Below are positions 1 to 9,276 of a stretch of DNA of 64,000 nucleotides, one piece after another. The stretch comes from Profundibacter amoris. Its GTDB lineage: Bacteria > Pseudomonadota > Alphaproteobacteria > Rhodobacterales > Rhodobacteraceae. A program made the position numbers and the translations under genes. The notes under the pieces were generated by a model that was not told where the DNA came from, did no database searches, and was given only the letters and a program-made list of their open reading frames with translations. Every line of letters begins with the position of its first letter. The stretch's first letter is position 1. The stretch covers positions 2,060,001 to 2,124,000 of the forward strand of contig NZ_CP032125.1 in the NCBI RefSeq assembly GCF_003544895.1. Reading direction: 5' to 3'.

Positions 1-1
1 C

Positions 2-364
2 CCCGACAAAATCCACGAGGCCTTTGTGAAACATGTAAAGGACAACCTGCCGTCTGATTTCACCGTCGAATTCACCCCCAGCCGCGGCGCTCCGGCCTCG
101 CAGATGTCGACCGACAATCCGGCTTTCGAAAAATCCCGTCAGGCTCTGTCCGATGAATGGCCCCGCCCCGCCGCCTATGTGGGCTGTGGCGGGTCAATCC
201 CGATTGCAGGACATTTCAAAGAGGTGTTGGGCATGGATGCCATGCTGATCGGTTTTGGCAAGGATGACGATGCGATCCATTCCCCGAACGAGAAATACGA
301 CATGGAGAGTTTCCACAAGGGCACGCGCAGCTGGGCGCGGATTTTGGCGGCTTTGGCAGAGTAA
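2..364 (+). CDS. M20-family metallopeptidase, C-terminal fragment
   Basis: The reading frame is open from the first bases of the window, so the start lies outside it. The roughly 120 visible residues match the end of an ArgE/DapE/CPG2-type zinc dipeptidase or deacylase: a dimerisation-domain tail, a glycine-rich GCGGSIPI stretch, and the motif DDAIHSPNEKYDMESF, whose His is the last metal ligand of the M20 fold. Family members hydrolyse dipeptides or N-acyl amino acids in the cytoplasm. The substrate cannot be told from this fragment. A secreted unknown starts seven bases after the stop on the same strand. Confidence 0.85.
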   Translation, partial: PDKIHEAFVKHVKDNLPSDFTVEFTPSRGAPASQMSTDNPAFEKSRQALSDEWPRPAAYVGCGGSIPIAGHFKEVLGMDAMLIGFGKDDDAIHSPNEKYDMESFHKGTRSWARILAALAE

Positions 365-370
365 GCGCAA

Positions 371-1027
371 ATGCAGTTTCTTAGAGCAGTCGCAATTGCG
401 GGAATGATGTTGCCTGTGCAGGCGCTGGGGGCAGAGTCTGCCTGCCCGACCAGCGCCGATCTGGAAAACGGTATTATTCTGGAGACCACAACCACCCAGA
501 ACAAACGATCAAATATTGTTCGCAAAACTTATCAACGGTTAAACAGCAACGTCATTCAAATGCAAATGGCCCCGCTTAAACCATCAGGCGAGCCTGAAAC
601 TGAACCACAATTACCCGCATTATACCTGTATAAAGGTTTAATCTTAATCAACCCAGACGACGTTGACAAATATGCCAGCAGTGGTATCAATCCCCAATTA
701 GAAGGATTTTTCCCGCTCAAAACAGGGACAAGTTTTGAATTGAAAAATGAGCTTCCGGACAATAGCGTGAGCACATTTTTTATAGACGTGTTTGGAAAAA
801 CTGATCGCTTGATTGCTGGCTGTAACTATTCTTTTTATCAAATCAGTTGGAGGATTAGCATTCCAAAAAGCGGCGAATCAATCAGTAGAAAATTTCTATA
901 CAACGAAGAACTTGAAGTGTGGCTGGAAGACCCTGCCATGTTCTTGCTCAATAGCAACCTGTTTATGCTAGACGAATTAAAACAAGTCCGCAAATACACA
1001 AGATTTTCAGCAGCACAGCCGGATTAA
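371..1027 (+). CDS. Secreted protein of unknown function
   Basis: A 218-residue protein not assigned to a family. The N-terminus is a typical Sec signal peptide: MQFLR, a hydrophobic stretch, then a cut probably after ALGA. The mature part has two cysteines and no transmembrane segment, so it is probably periplasmic. It starts seven bases after the peptidase stop and could be co-transcribed with it. From about base 480 the gene is clearly richer in A+T than its neighbours, which hints at acquisition or fast evolution. Its stop codon overlaps the stop of the convergent gene on the other strand. Confidence 0.6.
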   Translation: MQFLRAVAIAGMMLPVQALGAESACPTSADLENGIILETTTTQNKRSNIVRKTYQRLNSNVIQMQMAPLKPSGEPETEPQLPALYLYKGLILINPDDVDKYASSGINPQLEGFFPLKTGTSFELKNELPDNSVSTFFIDVFGKTDRLIAGCNYSFYQISWRISIPKSGESISRKFLYNEELEVWLEDPAMFLLNSNLFMLDELKQVRKYTRFSAAQPD

Positions 1028-1236
1028 CCGTTGATAGCCATCTGCCCCAGCTTGGCCGCCAGCACCACAAACGGTGCCGTGTGCAATAGCAGATCAAACC
1101 AGTCCAGCGGGCGTTTCAATGTGCCCGCTTTCAGCATCTTGATCTTTTCCCAGATGTGCGGCTCGGGCACGAAAGGGGCCAGCCCCAAAGTGGCCGCCGC
1201 GATCACCGCATAGGATAACGGCAGTTGTTCCAGCAT
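1024..1236 (-). CDS. Mini membrane protein, tandem paralogue 2
   Basis: A 70-residue protein starting MLEQLPLSY, with one hydrophobic segment, then LGLAPFVPEPHIWEKIKMLKAGTL and a second hydrophobic stretch. It is clearly homologous to the gene immediately upstream on the same strand. Such short proteins are annotated in roseobacters as 'RND transporter', but they are far too small to be a pump and the function is unknown. The start was set at the ATG 13 bases after the upstream stop because a GGAAGGAA ribosome-binding site overlaps the end of that gene. Two co-translated copies are likely. Confidence 0.6.
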   Translation of the reverse strand: MLEQLPLSYAVIAAATLGLAPFVPEPHIWEKIKMLKAGTLKRPLDWFDLLLHTAPFVVLAAKLGQMAING

Positions 1237-1249
1237 GTCCCACACGATC

Positions 1250-1477
1250 TTATTCCTTCCCCTTGCGCGCGCCCATACGCGCCAGTTTGGCCAGCACCAG
1301 TACCCACGGGGCACCATGCATCACCAGATCGAAAATATCCATCGGTTTGGACAATTCCCCGGCCATCAGCATCCGCAGTTTTTCCAGCACATGCGGTTCG
1401 GGCACGAACGGGGCCAAACCCAGCAGCAATGCCACCATAATCAGGGTGGGCCAAGAAATATTGTCAAGAAATGACAT
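1250..1477 (-). CDS. Mini membrane protein, tandem paralogue 1
   Basis: A 75-residue protein starting MSFLDNISWP. It contains the shared core LGLAPFVPEPHVLEKLRML and ends in a basic ARKGKE tail. Two hydrophobic helices flank a Pro-rich turn. It is the first of two tandem paralogues and lies just downstream of the tRNA-Asp gene on the same strand. A longer in-frame extension would run into the tRNA gene, so the internal ATG is taken as the start. The function is unknown; the name 'RND transporter' used for relatives is not supported by anything visible here. Confidence 0.6.
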   Translation of the reverse strand: MSFLDNISWPTLIMVALLLGLAPFVPEPHVLEKLRMLMAGELSKPMDIFDLVMHGAPWVLVLAKLARMGARKGKE

Positions 1478-1508
1478 ATCAACACTTTCTTTTTCGCTGG
1501 TGGAAAAG

Positions 1509-1585
1509 TGGCGCGGTTGACGGGACTCGAACCCGCGACCCCCGGCGTGACAGGCCGGTACTCTAACCAACTGAGCTACAACCGC
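1509..1585 (-). tRNA. tRNA-Asp (GTC)
   Basis: On the minus strand the acceptor stem GCGGTTG pairs with CAACCGC, followed by discriminator G and an encoded CCA. The D-arm is GCTCAGTTGGTTAGAGT. The anticodon stem CCGGC/GCCGG encloses loop CTGTCAC with anticodon GTC, and the T-arm holds GGTTCGAGTCC. The total is 77 bases. Confidence 0.97.
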
Positions 1586-1774
1586 GCACTTTACAATGTC
1601 ACCAACCGGCGACTTGTTTGGGCGTTCTAGGGCGAGTAGCCGGAGGCGTCAAGCGGTTCCGGCCGGTTTTTTGAAAATAGTTTGCGGGGGGCGGAAATTA
1701 TTCCGACGCGCATTGCAAACGCGGAATTCATAAAGGCCTGTGTCGTGTTTTGGCCTAATGGGGACAGGATGGAA

Positions 1775-1850
1775 TGGTGGGTGATAAGAGACTCGAACTC
1801 CTGACATCTTCGGTGTAAACGAAGCGCTCTACCAACTGAGCTAATCACCC
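1775..1850 (-). tRNA. tRNA-Val (TAC)
   Basis: On the minus strand the acceptor GGGTGAT pairs with ATCACCC, followed by A and an encoded CCA. The D-arm is GCTCAGTTGGTAGAGC. The anticodon stem CTTCG/CGAAG encloses loop TTTACAC with anticodon TAC, and the T-arm has AGTTCGAGTCT. The total is 76 bases. The 190 bases between the two tRNA genes show no gene. Confidence 0.97.
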
Positions 1851-1900
1851 TTGTGGGGGCGTTTAACGCGAGTTGCACGGGGTATGCAAGCCCCTTTCAC

Positions 1901-1928
1901 ACAAAAAATGCACCTCTTTTCGGGGTGC
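1901..1928 (-). terminator. Rho-independent terminator of the HU-like gene
   Basis: On the minus strand GCACC pairs with GGTGC around a short GAAAA-closed loop with one mismatch, and ATTTTTTG follows. It lies about 40 bases after the stop of the HU-like gene. The plus strand also has a T-run after the hairpin, so it may work in both directions. Confidence 0.65.
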
Positions 1929-1966
1929 GTTGTTTTTTTCGTATTTTGGCAAGGGTTCGCCCGAAA

Positions 1967-2335
1967 TCAGGTCGGGATTTTCACCACTTTGTCATCCTCC
2001 ACAGCGTTGCGCTGGCGAATTCGGCAGACCATCATCTTTGCGTTGGCCAGCTCTTTGGTCTTTTTCACCATCACCTTGCCCAGTGGTTGCAGGTTCAATT
2101 CCTCGCCCGCCGCCAGGGCTTCGCCCAGAACCGCCAGCATGGCCTCGATTGCAGGCTTGGCGTCTTTCTTTTTCACACCCGAGCGCGCGACGACCCGCTC
2201 GATCAGTTCCTTCTTGCGCAGCACCGGAACCTCGGCAGCTTTGGCGGCTGCGGCCGGTTTTGCAGCCGGTTTAGCAGGGGCTGTCTTACGCGGGGCGGGT
2301 TTGCGGGGCGGTGTTTTACTGCCTTGGGTTGCCAT
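1967..2335 (-). CDS. HU-family DNA-binding protein with Ala/Pro/Lys-rich arm
   Basis: A 122-residue nucleoid protein. Residues 1 to about 40 form a flexible basic arm of Lys-Pro and Ala repeats (RKPAPRKTAPAKPAAKP). The rest is an HU/IHF-like domain beginning VLRKKELIERV, with GEELNLQPLGKV in the DNA-arm region. Such proteins bend and compact DNA. The arm resembles histone-H1-like tails seen in alphaproteobacteria. The ATG is preferred over a GTG three codons upstream because the AGAGAG site is too close to that GTG. The gene sits downstream of lon, separated from it by a strong terminator. Confidence 0.8.
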   Translation of the reverse strand: MATQGSKTPPRKPAPRKTAPAKPAAKPAAAAKAAEVPVLRKKELIERVVARSGVKKKDAKPAIEAMLAVLGEALAAGEELNLQPLGKVMVKKTKELANAKMMVCRIRQRNAVEDDKVVKIPT

Positions 2336-2382
2336 TGTATTCACGACTCTCTTTCACGAATTAATCCGGGGTTATCTAAATC

Positions 2383-2408
2383 AAAAGGGGGCTAAAAAGC
2401 CCCCTTTC
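2383..2408 (-). terminator. Rho-independent terminator of lon
   Basis: A perfect 10-bp inverted repeat, AAAGGGGGCT and AGCCCCCTTT with a four-base loop, followed on the minus strand by T-rich sequence. It lies directly after the lon stop and before the HU-like gene, so the two are probably separate transcription units. Confidence 0.85.
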
Positions 2409-2413
2409 TTTGG

Positions 2414-4825
2414 TTAATGTGCGGTTGCACCGGCATCGCCTGCCTTGGTGGCCAGCGCCGCCTTGGCCGCGGCGGCTTCTTCTGCCGCTTCGTCCCATTC
2501 GATCGGCTCGGGCTGTTTGACCAGCGCGTGTTTCAACACCTCGGACACATGTTCCACAGGGATTATCGTCAGCCCCTCTTTTACATTGTCCGGGATCTCG
2601 ACCAGATCCTTTTCGTTTTCTTTCGGGATCAGAACGGTTTTGATACCGCCCCGCAGCGCCGCCAACAGCTTTTCTTTCAAGCCGCCAATCGGCAGCACAT
2701 TGCCGCGCAAGGTAACCTCGCCGGTCATGGCGATGTCTTTCTTCACCGCAATGCCCGTCAGAACCGATACGATGGATGTCACCATGCCCACACCGGCGCT
2801 TGGCCCGTCCTTTGGGGTCGCGCCTTCGGGAACGTGGACGTGGATATCGATCTTTTCAAACATCGTCGGTTTCACCCCGATTTGCGGGCTGATCGAACGC
2901 ACAAACGAAGATGCCGCATCGATGCTTTCTTTCATCACATCGCCCAGCTTGCCGGTGGTTTTCATCCGCCCCTTGCCGGGCAGTTTCAGCGCCTCGATCG
3001 ACAGCAGTTCACCGCCAACAGATGTCCACGCCAGACCGGTGACCACGCCAACGTGGTCCTTTTCCTCGGCCAGACCATAGCGGAACCGTTTGACGCCCAG
3101 ATATTCCTCGAGGTTCTCGGGGGTGATCACCACCTTTTCCTCGTCCCCGCGCACGATCTTGGTCACGGCTTTACGCGCCAGTTTGGCGATCTCGCGCTCA
3201 AGGTTCCGCACACCGGCCTCGCGGGTGTAGGTGCGGATGATTTCGGTCAGCGCCGCGTCCGTCAGCTCGAATTCGCCCTTTTTCAAGCCGTGGCCCTTGA
3301 TCTGCTTTTCGATCAGATGCCGCTTGGCGATCTCGCGCTTTTCGTCCTCGGTGTAACCCGACAGCGGGATGATCTCCATCCGGTCCAGCAGCGGGCTTGG
3401 CATGTTATAGCTGTTCGCCGTGGTCAGGAACATCACATCCGACAGGTCATATTCGACCTCGAGATAATGATCGACAAAGGTGCTGTTTTGTTCGGGGTCC
3501 AGAACCTCGAGCATCGCAGATGCCGGGTCGCCACGGAAATCCTGCCCCATCTTGTCGATTTCATCGAGCAGGATCAGCGGATTGGTGGTTTTGGCCTTTT
3601 TCAGCGCCTGAATAATCTTGCCGGGCATTGATCCGATATAGGTGCGGCGATGGCCGCGAATTTCGGATTCGTCCCGCACGCCGCCAAGGCTGATGCGAAT
3701 GAATTCGCGTCCCGTGGCACGGGCCACGGATTTGCCAAGGCTGGTTTTACCCACGCCCGGAGGTCCGACCAGACACAGGATCGGTCCCTTCAGCTTGCGT
3801 GAACGCTGACCAACGGCCAGATATTCCACAATCCGTTCCTTGACCTTTTCAAGGCTGTAGTGATCGTCATCCAGCACCTTTTGCGCCGCGTTCAGATCTT
3901 TTTTCACACGGCTACGCTTGCCCCACGGGATCGACAACATCCAGTCCAGATAATTGCGCACCACGGTGGCCTCGGCCGACATCGGCGACATGTTTTTCAG
4001 CTTTTTCAGCTCGGCATTGGCTTTTTCCAGCGCCTCTTTGCTCAGCTTGGTCTGTGCGATGCGCTCTTCCAGCTCGGTGATTTCGTTGTTGCCGTCCTCG
4101 CCGTCGCCCAGTTCCTTCTGAATGGCCTTCATCTGCTCGTTCAGATAATATTCGCGCTGGGTGCGCTCCATCTGGCTTTTGACGCGGGTCTTGATCTTTT
4201 TCTCGACCTTCAGCACCGACATTTCGCCTTGCATCAGGCCGTAAATCTTCTCCAGCCGTTCGGCCACGTTCAGAGTCTCCAAAAGCTCCTGCTTTTGGTC
4301 AACCTCGATGCCCAGATGACCGGCCACCAGATCGGACAGCTTGTCACTTTCGACCGCATCGGCCACAGCCGACAGGGCCTCTTCGGGCACGTTCTTCTTG
4401 ATCTTGGCATAGCGCTCGAATTCAGAGCCGACAGAACGCACCAGCGCCTCGACCGTGGCCTCGTCGCCCAGTGTTTCTTCCAGTTCCTCGGCGTGGGCCT
4501 CGAAATAATCGGGGTTGTCCAGATAATCGGTGATCCGCACGCGTTTACGCCCTTCGACCAGCACCTTGACGGTGCCGTCGGGCAGTTTCAGCAGTTGCAG
4601 CACATTGGCCAGAACGCCAATGTTGTATATGCCGTCCGATTCCGGATCGTCCTGCGAGGGGTCAATCTGGCTGGACAGCAGGATTTGTTTGTCATCCACC
4701 ATCACCTCTTCCAGGGCTTTGACGGATTTTTCACGACCCACGAACAGCGGCACGATCATATGCGGGAACACCACAATATCGCGCAAGGGCAGTACGGGGT
4801 AGGATGTGCTTAAATGCTCGGTCAT
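2414..4825 (-). CDS. lon: ATP-dependent protease Lon
   Basis: An 803-residue LonA protease that degrades misfolded and regulatory proteins in the cytoplasm. The N-terminal substrate domain begins [14 protein letters not shown] coiled middle region is followed by the AAA+ module with Walker [10 protein letters not shown] and Walker [11 protein letters not shown]. The C-terminal protease domain has the catalytic Ser in [11 protein letters not shown] and the Lys in GLKEKLLAA. The length is normal for the family. The ATG at 4825 is chosen because AAGGA precedes it at good spacing; an in-frame TTG nine codons upstream lacks this. The C-terminus ends in an Ala-rich tail. Confidence 0.97.
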   Translation of the reverse strand: MTEHLSTSYPVLPLRDIVVFPHMIVPLFVGREKSVKALEEVMVDDKQILLSSQIDPSQDDPESDGIYNIGVLANVLQLLKLPDGTVKVLVEGRKRVRITDYLDNPDYFEAHAEELEETLGDEATVEALVRSVGSEFERYAKIKKNVPEEALSAVADAVESDKLSDLVAGHLGIEVDQKQELLETLNVAERLEKIYGLMQGEMSVLKVEKKIKTRVKSQMERTQREYYLNEQMKAIQKELGDGEDGNNEITELEERIAQTKLSKEALEKANAELKKLKNMSPMSAEATVVRNYLDWMLSIPWGKRSRVKKDLNAAQKVLDDDHYSLEKVKERIVEYLAVGQRSRKLKGPILCLVGPPGVGKTSLGKSVARATGREFIRISLGGVRDESEIRGHRRTYIGSMPGKIIQALKKAKTTNPLILLDEIDKMGQDFRGDPASAMLEVLDPEQNSTFVDHYLEVEYDLSDVMFLTTANSYNMPSPLLDRMEIIPLSGYTEDEKREIAKRHLIEKQIKGHGLKKGEFELTDAALTEIIRTYTREAGVRNLEREIAKLARKAVTKIVRGDEEKVVITPENLEEYLGVKRFRYGLAEEKDHVGVVTGLAWTSVGGELLSIEALKLPGKGRMKTTGKLGDVMKESIDAASSFVRSISPQIGVKPTMFEKIDIHVHVPEGATPKDGPSAGVGMVTSIVSVLTGIAVKKDIAMTGEVTLRGNVLPIGGLKEKLLAALRGGIKTVLIPKENEKDLVEIPDNVKEGLTIIPVEHVSEVLKHALVKQPEPIEWDEAAEEAAAAKAALATKAGDAGATAH

Positions 4826-5078
4826 TTCTTGTCCTTGTTCAGTGGCAGACAACGGCAGGCCCCTGCATCATATAGGCAACCTGTCTGTCTCCGGTCTTTG
4901 GTTTAATAAAATGGGGATGATCCCCGATTATTCAACCATTAACCTGCCATGCAGCTTTGGGGCGCAATGTGCCTGCGCATTGCGGCAAGGGCAAGGCGGC
5001 ATTTCCCCGATAGGCCCGAAAATACCGCCAAATTCAGTAAATAACGGTGGATAAACCGCCATTATGCACAAAATCGCG

Positions 5079-6206
5079 CTAAAGTGGTTCAATGTCCCCT
5101 TGCGCCCGCTGCGCATGGAATTGTGATTTAAAGTGATCGAATGTGCCTGCGGCAATCGCATCCCGCATCCCCGCCATCAGTTCCTGATAATAGTGCAGAT
5201 TGTGCCATGTCATCAGCATCGAGGCGATGATTTCCTGTGCCTTGAACACATGGTGCAAATAGGCGCGCGAATAGCTGCGGCAGGCAGGGCATGTGCAGGA
5301 TTCGTCCAAGGGGCGGGGATCGTCCTTGTGGCGGGCGTTTTTGATGTTCAGCACCCCGTGGCGGGTGAATATCTGCCCGGTGCGCCCCGACCGTGATGGC
5401 AACACGCAGTCAAACATATCAATGCCGCGCTTCACACCGCCCACCAGATCGTCGGGTTTGCCCACGCCCATCAGATAGCGCGGCTTGTCAGCAGGCAGCA
5501 TATCGGGGGCGTAATCCAGCACCTGGAACATGGTTTCCTGCCCCTCGCCCACGGCCAGACCGCCAACCGCATAGCCCTCGAACCCGATGGCTTTCAGTGC
5601 CTCGGCGCTTTCCTCGCGCTGGTCCTTGAACACGCTGCCCTGCTGGATACCGAATATCGCATGACCGGGCCGGTCGCCAAAGGCATCGCGCGAACGTTGC
5701 GCCCACCGCATCGACATGCGCATGGATTTTTGCGCCACATCTTCGGGCGCGGGATGCGGGGTGCATTCATCGAAACACATCACAATATCGCTGCCCAGCA
5801 GACGCTGGATTTCCATGCTGCGTTCGGGCGTGATTTCATGCAGGCTGCCGTCGATATGCGACTTGAAGGTCACACCCTGTTCCGACATCTTGCGCAGGTC
5901 CGACAGGCTCATCACCTGAAAGCCGCCGGAATCCGTCAGAATGGGACGTTCCCAGTTCATGAATTTATGCAAGCCCCCCAGATTGGCAATCCGTTCGGCA
6001 CTGGGGCGCAGCATCAGATGATAGGTGTTGCCCAGCAGAATATCCGCCCCCGTGGCACGCACGTTTTCAGGCAGCATCGCCTTGACCGTGGCCGCCGTGC
6101 CAACCGGCATAAAGGCCGGCGTGCGAATGTCGCCGCGCGGGGTGTGGATGATACCGGTGCGGGCCTTGCCGTCGGTGTTGTGCAGATCAAAGGAAAACTG
6201 TGTCAT
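5079..6206 (-). CDS. tgt: Queuine tRNA-ribosyltransferase
   Basis: A 375-residue TGT enzyme. It exchanges guanine 34 for a 7-deazaguanine in tRNAs with GUN anticodons, a step in queuosine formation. Visible hallmarks are the [11 protein letters not shown] segment carrying the catalytic Asp, FDCVLPSR with the nucleophilic Asp, and the zinc site [16 protein letters not shown] near the C-terminus. The start MTQFSFDL gives the normal bacterial length; an upstream in-frame start would add six residues. It lies upstream of lon on the same strand with about 250 bases between them. No preQ1 riboswitch was seen. Confidence 0.97.
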   Translation of the reverse strand: MTQFSFDLHNTDGKARTGIIHTPRGDIRTPAFMPVGTAATVKAMLPENVRATGADILLGNTYHLMLRPSAERIANLGGLHKFMNWERPILTDSGGFQVMSLSDLRKMSEQGVTFKSHIDGSLHEITPERSMEIQRLLGSDIVMCFDECTPHPAPEDVAQKSMRMSMRWAQRSRDAFGDRPGHAIFGIQQGSVFKDQREESAEALKAIGFEGYAVGGLAVGEGQETMFQVLDYAPDMLPADKPRYLMGVGKPDDLVGGVKRGIDMFDCVLPSRSGRTGQIFTRHGVLNIKNARHKDDPRPLDESCTCPACRSYSRAYLHHVFKAQEIIASMLMTWHNLHYYQELMAGMRDAIAAGTFDHFKSQFHAQRAQGDIEPL

Positions 6207-6256
6207 GGCCGCCTGATACGCCAAAGACGCGGGGCTTGCAAATGCCTAGACCACCC

Positions 6257-6601
6257 CTAGCCAAGCGCCAGAATCCGGTCGAATTTGGCGGCACAGATGA
6301 AATCGTTTTCGGTCAGCCCCTTCACCACATGGGTGGTGAACTCCACCTCGCAATAGCCCCAGCCAAAGCGGATATCGGGGTGATGCCCCTCTTGTTCGCC
6401 CAGCCACGCGGCCACATCGGCAAGGTGGTGCGCCGCGTTGAACCCCTTGACCGTGACACGCCGCACCAGCCAGCGTCCCTCTTTGGCCAGCTTCCAGCCC
6501 TCGTGCAACTGCCCCATTCTGTCGGCCACTTCGGATTCGGACAGCACCGGCATGCCGCCGTGGCAGGCAATACAGGTCTTGGTGCTTAGATCATCGCTCA
6601 T
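6257..6601 (-). CDS. phhB: Pterin-4a-carbinolamine dehydratase
   Basis: A 114-residue DCoH/PCD-family protein that dehydrates 4a-hydroxytetrahydrobiopterin during cofactor recycling by aromatic amino-acid hydroxylases. The signature EGHHPDIRFGWGYCEVEFTTH contains the paired active-site histidines. The N-terminus has a CxxC (TCIACHG). The GGGAGA site supports the ATG at 6601. The channel gene lies upstream and tgt downstream on the same strand. A phenylalanine hydroxylase is not visible in the window, so its partner must be elsewhere or the protein has another role. Confidence 0.9.
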   Translation of the reverse strand: MSDDLSTKTCIACHGGMPVLSESEVADRMGQLHEGWKLAKEGRWLVRRVTVKGFNAAHHLADVAAWLGEQEGHHPDIRFGWGYCEVEFTTHVVKGLTENDFICAAKFDRILALG

Positions 6602-6611
6602 GGAATTCTCC

Positions 6612-7712
6612 CTAATTCGGCGCGCCGCCAAACCATTTCAGATAAATCCGGTCATACTCGCCATGCTCGGACAATAGCAACAGCGCCTGGTTGACCGGCT
6701 CGCGCCATTTCGATCCTTCGGCAAACACAATGCCATAGGGTTCACGCTGAAACACCGGTCCTGTCAGGCGCACCTTGTCCTGTCCCTCGCCGTTTGCATA
6801 ATGGCTTAGCACCGGAAAATCATAGACCACGGCCGCGACTTGCCCCGTTTCCAGTGCGTTGTAAGCCTGATCAATGGTTTCAACCGCCCTGATTTGCACC
6901 GCTGGCAGATGCTGTAAATAGGCCTCGCTTGTGGACCCTTTCAATGTGGCAACCCGTTTGCCGCCCAGATCCTCGGGTCCGCGAATTTCCCCTTCCAGAC
7001 GCGAAACCGTCATCGCCGAGGAAATCGTCGCGGTGAACCATGCAAAGGCGACATAGCCGAACACGATCAGCACCAGCGCGATAACCTTGCCAGGATGCGA
7101 TTTCGGGGTTTTATCACCATAGCCGACGGTCGAGATCGTAACCATCGTCCAGTATACCCCGTCCCACAGCCCCATCGGATAGCCGCGCGTAAATTCGGGG
7201 TTCTTGCGCCGCTCCACCAGCCACATGATATGCGCCGTGCCCAGCACCAGAATGGCCAGCGCCAGCAGGGCAAAGCGGAAACTTTTCGAGGCAAACATGC
7301 CCTTGATCACCGACAGCGCCTTGGCGACCATGCCCATTTCGTCGCTGGGCACCATGATTTGCAGACCGGATCGAAAGAAGGGGTGGGAAAAATCCATCCG
7401 CTGTTCGCGCTCCGCCGTGATTGTCACCGCCGCAATGGCAACATCCCCCTTGCCCGCCTCGATCGCCAGCAACAACTCGGTGACATTGGGCAGCACAGTT
7501 ATATCGCTTTGCACCCCCAGTTGTTTTTCAACCATCTGCCACAGATCAATACTGAACCCGCTAAGGCTGCCATCCGCGTTTTCAATCACAAAGGGCGGGA
7601 TCGGTTTGACCAGCACCCGCAACCGCGCGTCACCCGTTGTTTGCGCAAAACCTTGCACGCCCAACAGACAAAGCCACAATACGGCCAGAAGTCGTTTCAA
7701 TATTTGATACAT
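6612..7712 (-). CDS. GluR0-type ligand-gated potassium channel
   Basis: A 366-residue protein with the layout of prokaryotic ionotropic glutamate receptors. It has a signal peptide to about residue 24, then the first lobe of an extracytoplasmic amino-acid-binding domain (about 30-125, with ITAEREQRMDFSHPF holding the ligand-binding Arg). TM1 follows (145-166), then a re-entrant pore loop with the potassium filter TVGYGD at 195-200, TM2 (209-231), and the second binding lobe (244-364, with YDFP carrying the Asp expected to bind the ligand amino group). The binding domain is therefore split by a pore. Ligand and ion preference are inferred. A GGGGGGAA site supports this start. It sits between murD and phhB. 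Confidence 0.9.
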   Translation of the reverse strand: MYQILKRLLAVLWLCLLGVQGFAQTTGDARLRVLVKPIPPFVIENADGSLSGFSIDLWQMVEKQLGVQSDITVLPNVTELLLAIEAGKGDVAIAAVTITAEREQRMDFSHPFFRSGLQIMVPSDEMGMVAKALSVIKGMFASKSFRFALLALAILVLGTAHIMWLVERRKNPEFTRGYPMGLWDGVYWTMVTISTVGYGDKTPKSHPGKVIALVLIVFGYVAFAWFTATISSAMTVSRLEGEIRGPEDLGGKRVATLKGSTSEAYLQHLPAVQIRAVETIDQAYNALETGQVAAVVYDFPVLSHYANGEGQDKVRLTGPVFQREPYGIVFAEGSKWREPVNQALLLLSEHGEYDRIYLKWFGGAPN

Positions 7713-7789
7713 CGCGTTCCCCCCTGCAACCCTAGCCCAGAGCATGCGATTTTGTCCAAAGCTTCTTGAAAAAGCGCGAATATCCGCCG

Positions 7790-9193
7790 TTAACCGTCAA
7801 TCAGCGCGGCGACAATGGCGGTGAAATCATCACCGCGATGCTCGAAGCTTTTGTATTGGTCAAAGCTGGCGGCGGCCGGGGCCAGCAGCACGGTATCGCC
7901 CTCTTCGGCATCCTTGCTGGCAGCCGCAACCGCGCGCTCCATCGTTTCGCAAATCTGGTATGGGGTATCCCCCAACTGGCTTGCGAATTCCTCCGCCGAG
8001 GCGCCAATCAGATAGGCTTTGCGCACATTTCCCAGATGCGGCGCAAGGCTGGAAATGCCACCGGTTTTGCCCTGCCCGCCTGCAATCCAACGGATATTCC
8101 TGAACGCCAGCAATGCCTTTTGGGCAGCGTCCACATTGGTGGCCTTGCTGTCGTTCACATAGGTCACGCCGTTTGCAGTGCCCACGATCTGGCTGCGATG
8201 GGCCAGCCCGCCAAAACTGTGAAACGCCGCCTTGATCACCTTGGGCGCGATGCCCAATGTGCGCACAGCGGCGTAAGCTGCACAGGCGTTTTGATGGTTA
8301 TGCGCACCGGGCAAGCCCTTGATTTTGCGCAAATCTATTGACCCCATCTGCCGCCCTTTTCGGTATTCCGACAGGAACCCCTTGCGGGCGAACACGGCCC
8401 AGCCGGGGCCGGTCAGTTTGGCATCTACCGAAATGCGGATCACGCGGTCATCCGCAGGGCCTTCGGCCATTTGATTGGCCAAAAAGCGGCCTTCCTTTTC
8501 ATCCACCCCGATCACCGCACGGTCCGGTCCGCCTTCGGCAAACAGCCGGCGTTTGGCAGCGAAATACCCACCAATACCGCCGTGCCGGTCCAGATGATCG
8601 GGCGACAGGTTGGTGAACACCGCTACATCAGGGGTGAGCGAACGGGCCAGTTCGGTCTGATAGCTCGACAGTTCCAGCACCACCACCTCGCCATCATGGG
8701 CCGGATCAATATCCAACACCCCGCGGCCGATGTTACCGGCCAGCTGGCTCGGGCGTCTTGCGTGGGTCAGAACGTGATGGATCAGCGCGGCGGTGGTGGA
8801 TTTGCCGTTGCTGCCGGTGATGGCGATCACGCGGGGGGCAACATCGAAACCGTCCCATTCGTAGGTCGCGAAGGATCGGAAAAACAGCCCGATATCATTG
8901 TCGATCGGCACACCGGCGGCGGTGGCGTTGCGCACCACGGGGTTTGGTTCGGGGTAAAGATGCGGGATTCCGGGGGATACGATCAGGGTTGCGATATCCT
9001 CCCACACGCCGGCCTTGCGCAGGTCGGTCGCCGGATAGCCCTGTTTTTCAGCCGCATCGCGGGCGGCTTCGTTGTCGTCCCAAACGACGGGGGTCGCTCC
9101 GCCCGCCTCAAGCGCTACAGCGGTTGCAAGACCACTCCGGCCAAGGCCCAGAACGGCCACTTTCTTACCTGCAAATCCTTGAACGGGGATCAT
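7790..9193 (-). CDS. murD: UDP-N-acetylmuramoylalanine--D-glutamate ligase
   Basis: A 467-residue cytoplasmic Mur ligase that adds D-glutamate to UDP-MurNAc-L-Ala using ATP. The N-terminal Rossmann-like domain has VLGLGRSG. The ATP loop is GSNGKSTT, and the C-terminal ligase domain contains VNDSKATN and the Mur-ligase WIAGGQGK segment. AAGGG upstream of the ATG at 9193 supports the start, which leaves a short gap after mraY. It is the last recognisable gene of the division/wall cluster here; ftsW, murG and murC do not follow. Confidence 0.97.
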   Translation of the reverse strand: MIPVQGFAGKKVAVLGLGRSGLATAVALEAGGATPVVWDDNEAARDAAEKQGYPATDLRKAGVWEDIATLIVSPGIPHLYPEPNPVVRNATAAGVPIDNDIGLFFRSFATYEWDGFDVAPRVIAITGSNGKSTTAALIHHVLTHARRPSQLAGNIGRGVLDIDPAHDGEVVVLELSSYQTELARSLTPDVAVFTNLSPDHLDRHGGIGGYFAAKRRLFAEGGPDRAVIGVDEKEGRFLANQMAEGPADDRVIRISVDAKLTGPGWAVFARKGFLSEYRKGRQMGSIDLRKIKGLPGAHNHQNACAAYAAVRTLGIAPKVIKAAFHSFGGLAHRSQIVGTANGVTYVNDSKATNVDAAQKALLAFRNIRWIAGGQGKTGGISSLAPHLGNVRKAYLIGASAEEFASQLGDTPYQICETMERAVAAASKDAEEGDTVLLAPAAASFDQYKSFEHRGDDFTAIVAALIDG

Positions 9194-9276
9194 GTGCTGC
9201 CCTTTTATCCTTGCCTGCCCCTGTTTAGGACGCGGCGGGCATATTGGCAAACGCTCTGTGCTGCCCTATGGATTCC

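Noticed and set aside
2417-3631. 404-residue plus-strand frame opposite lon
   Set aside because: Antisense shadow of a certain gene in GC-rich codon context; no ribosome-binding site and no recognisable domain.
4826-5078. Heat-shock promoter of lon
   Set aside because: A CGCAATG/CATTGCG dyad and A+T-rich stretches are present, but no convincing -35/-10 pair could be fixed.
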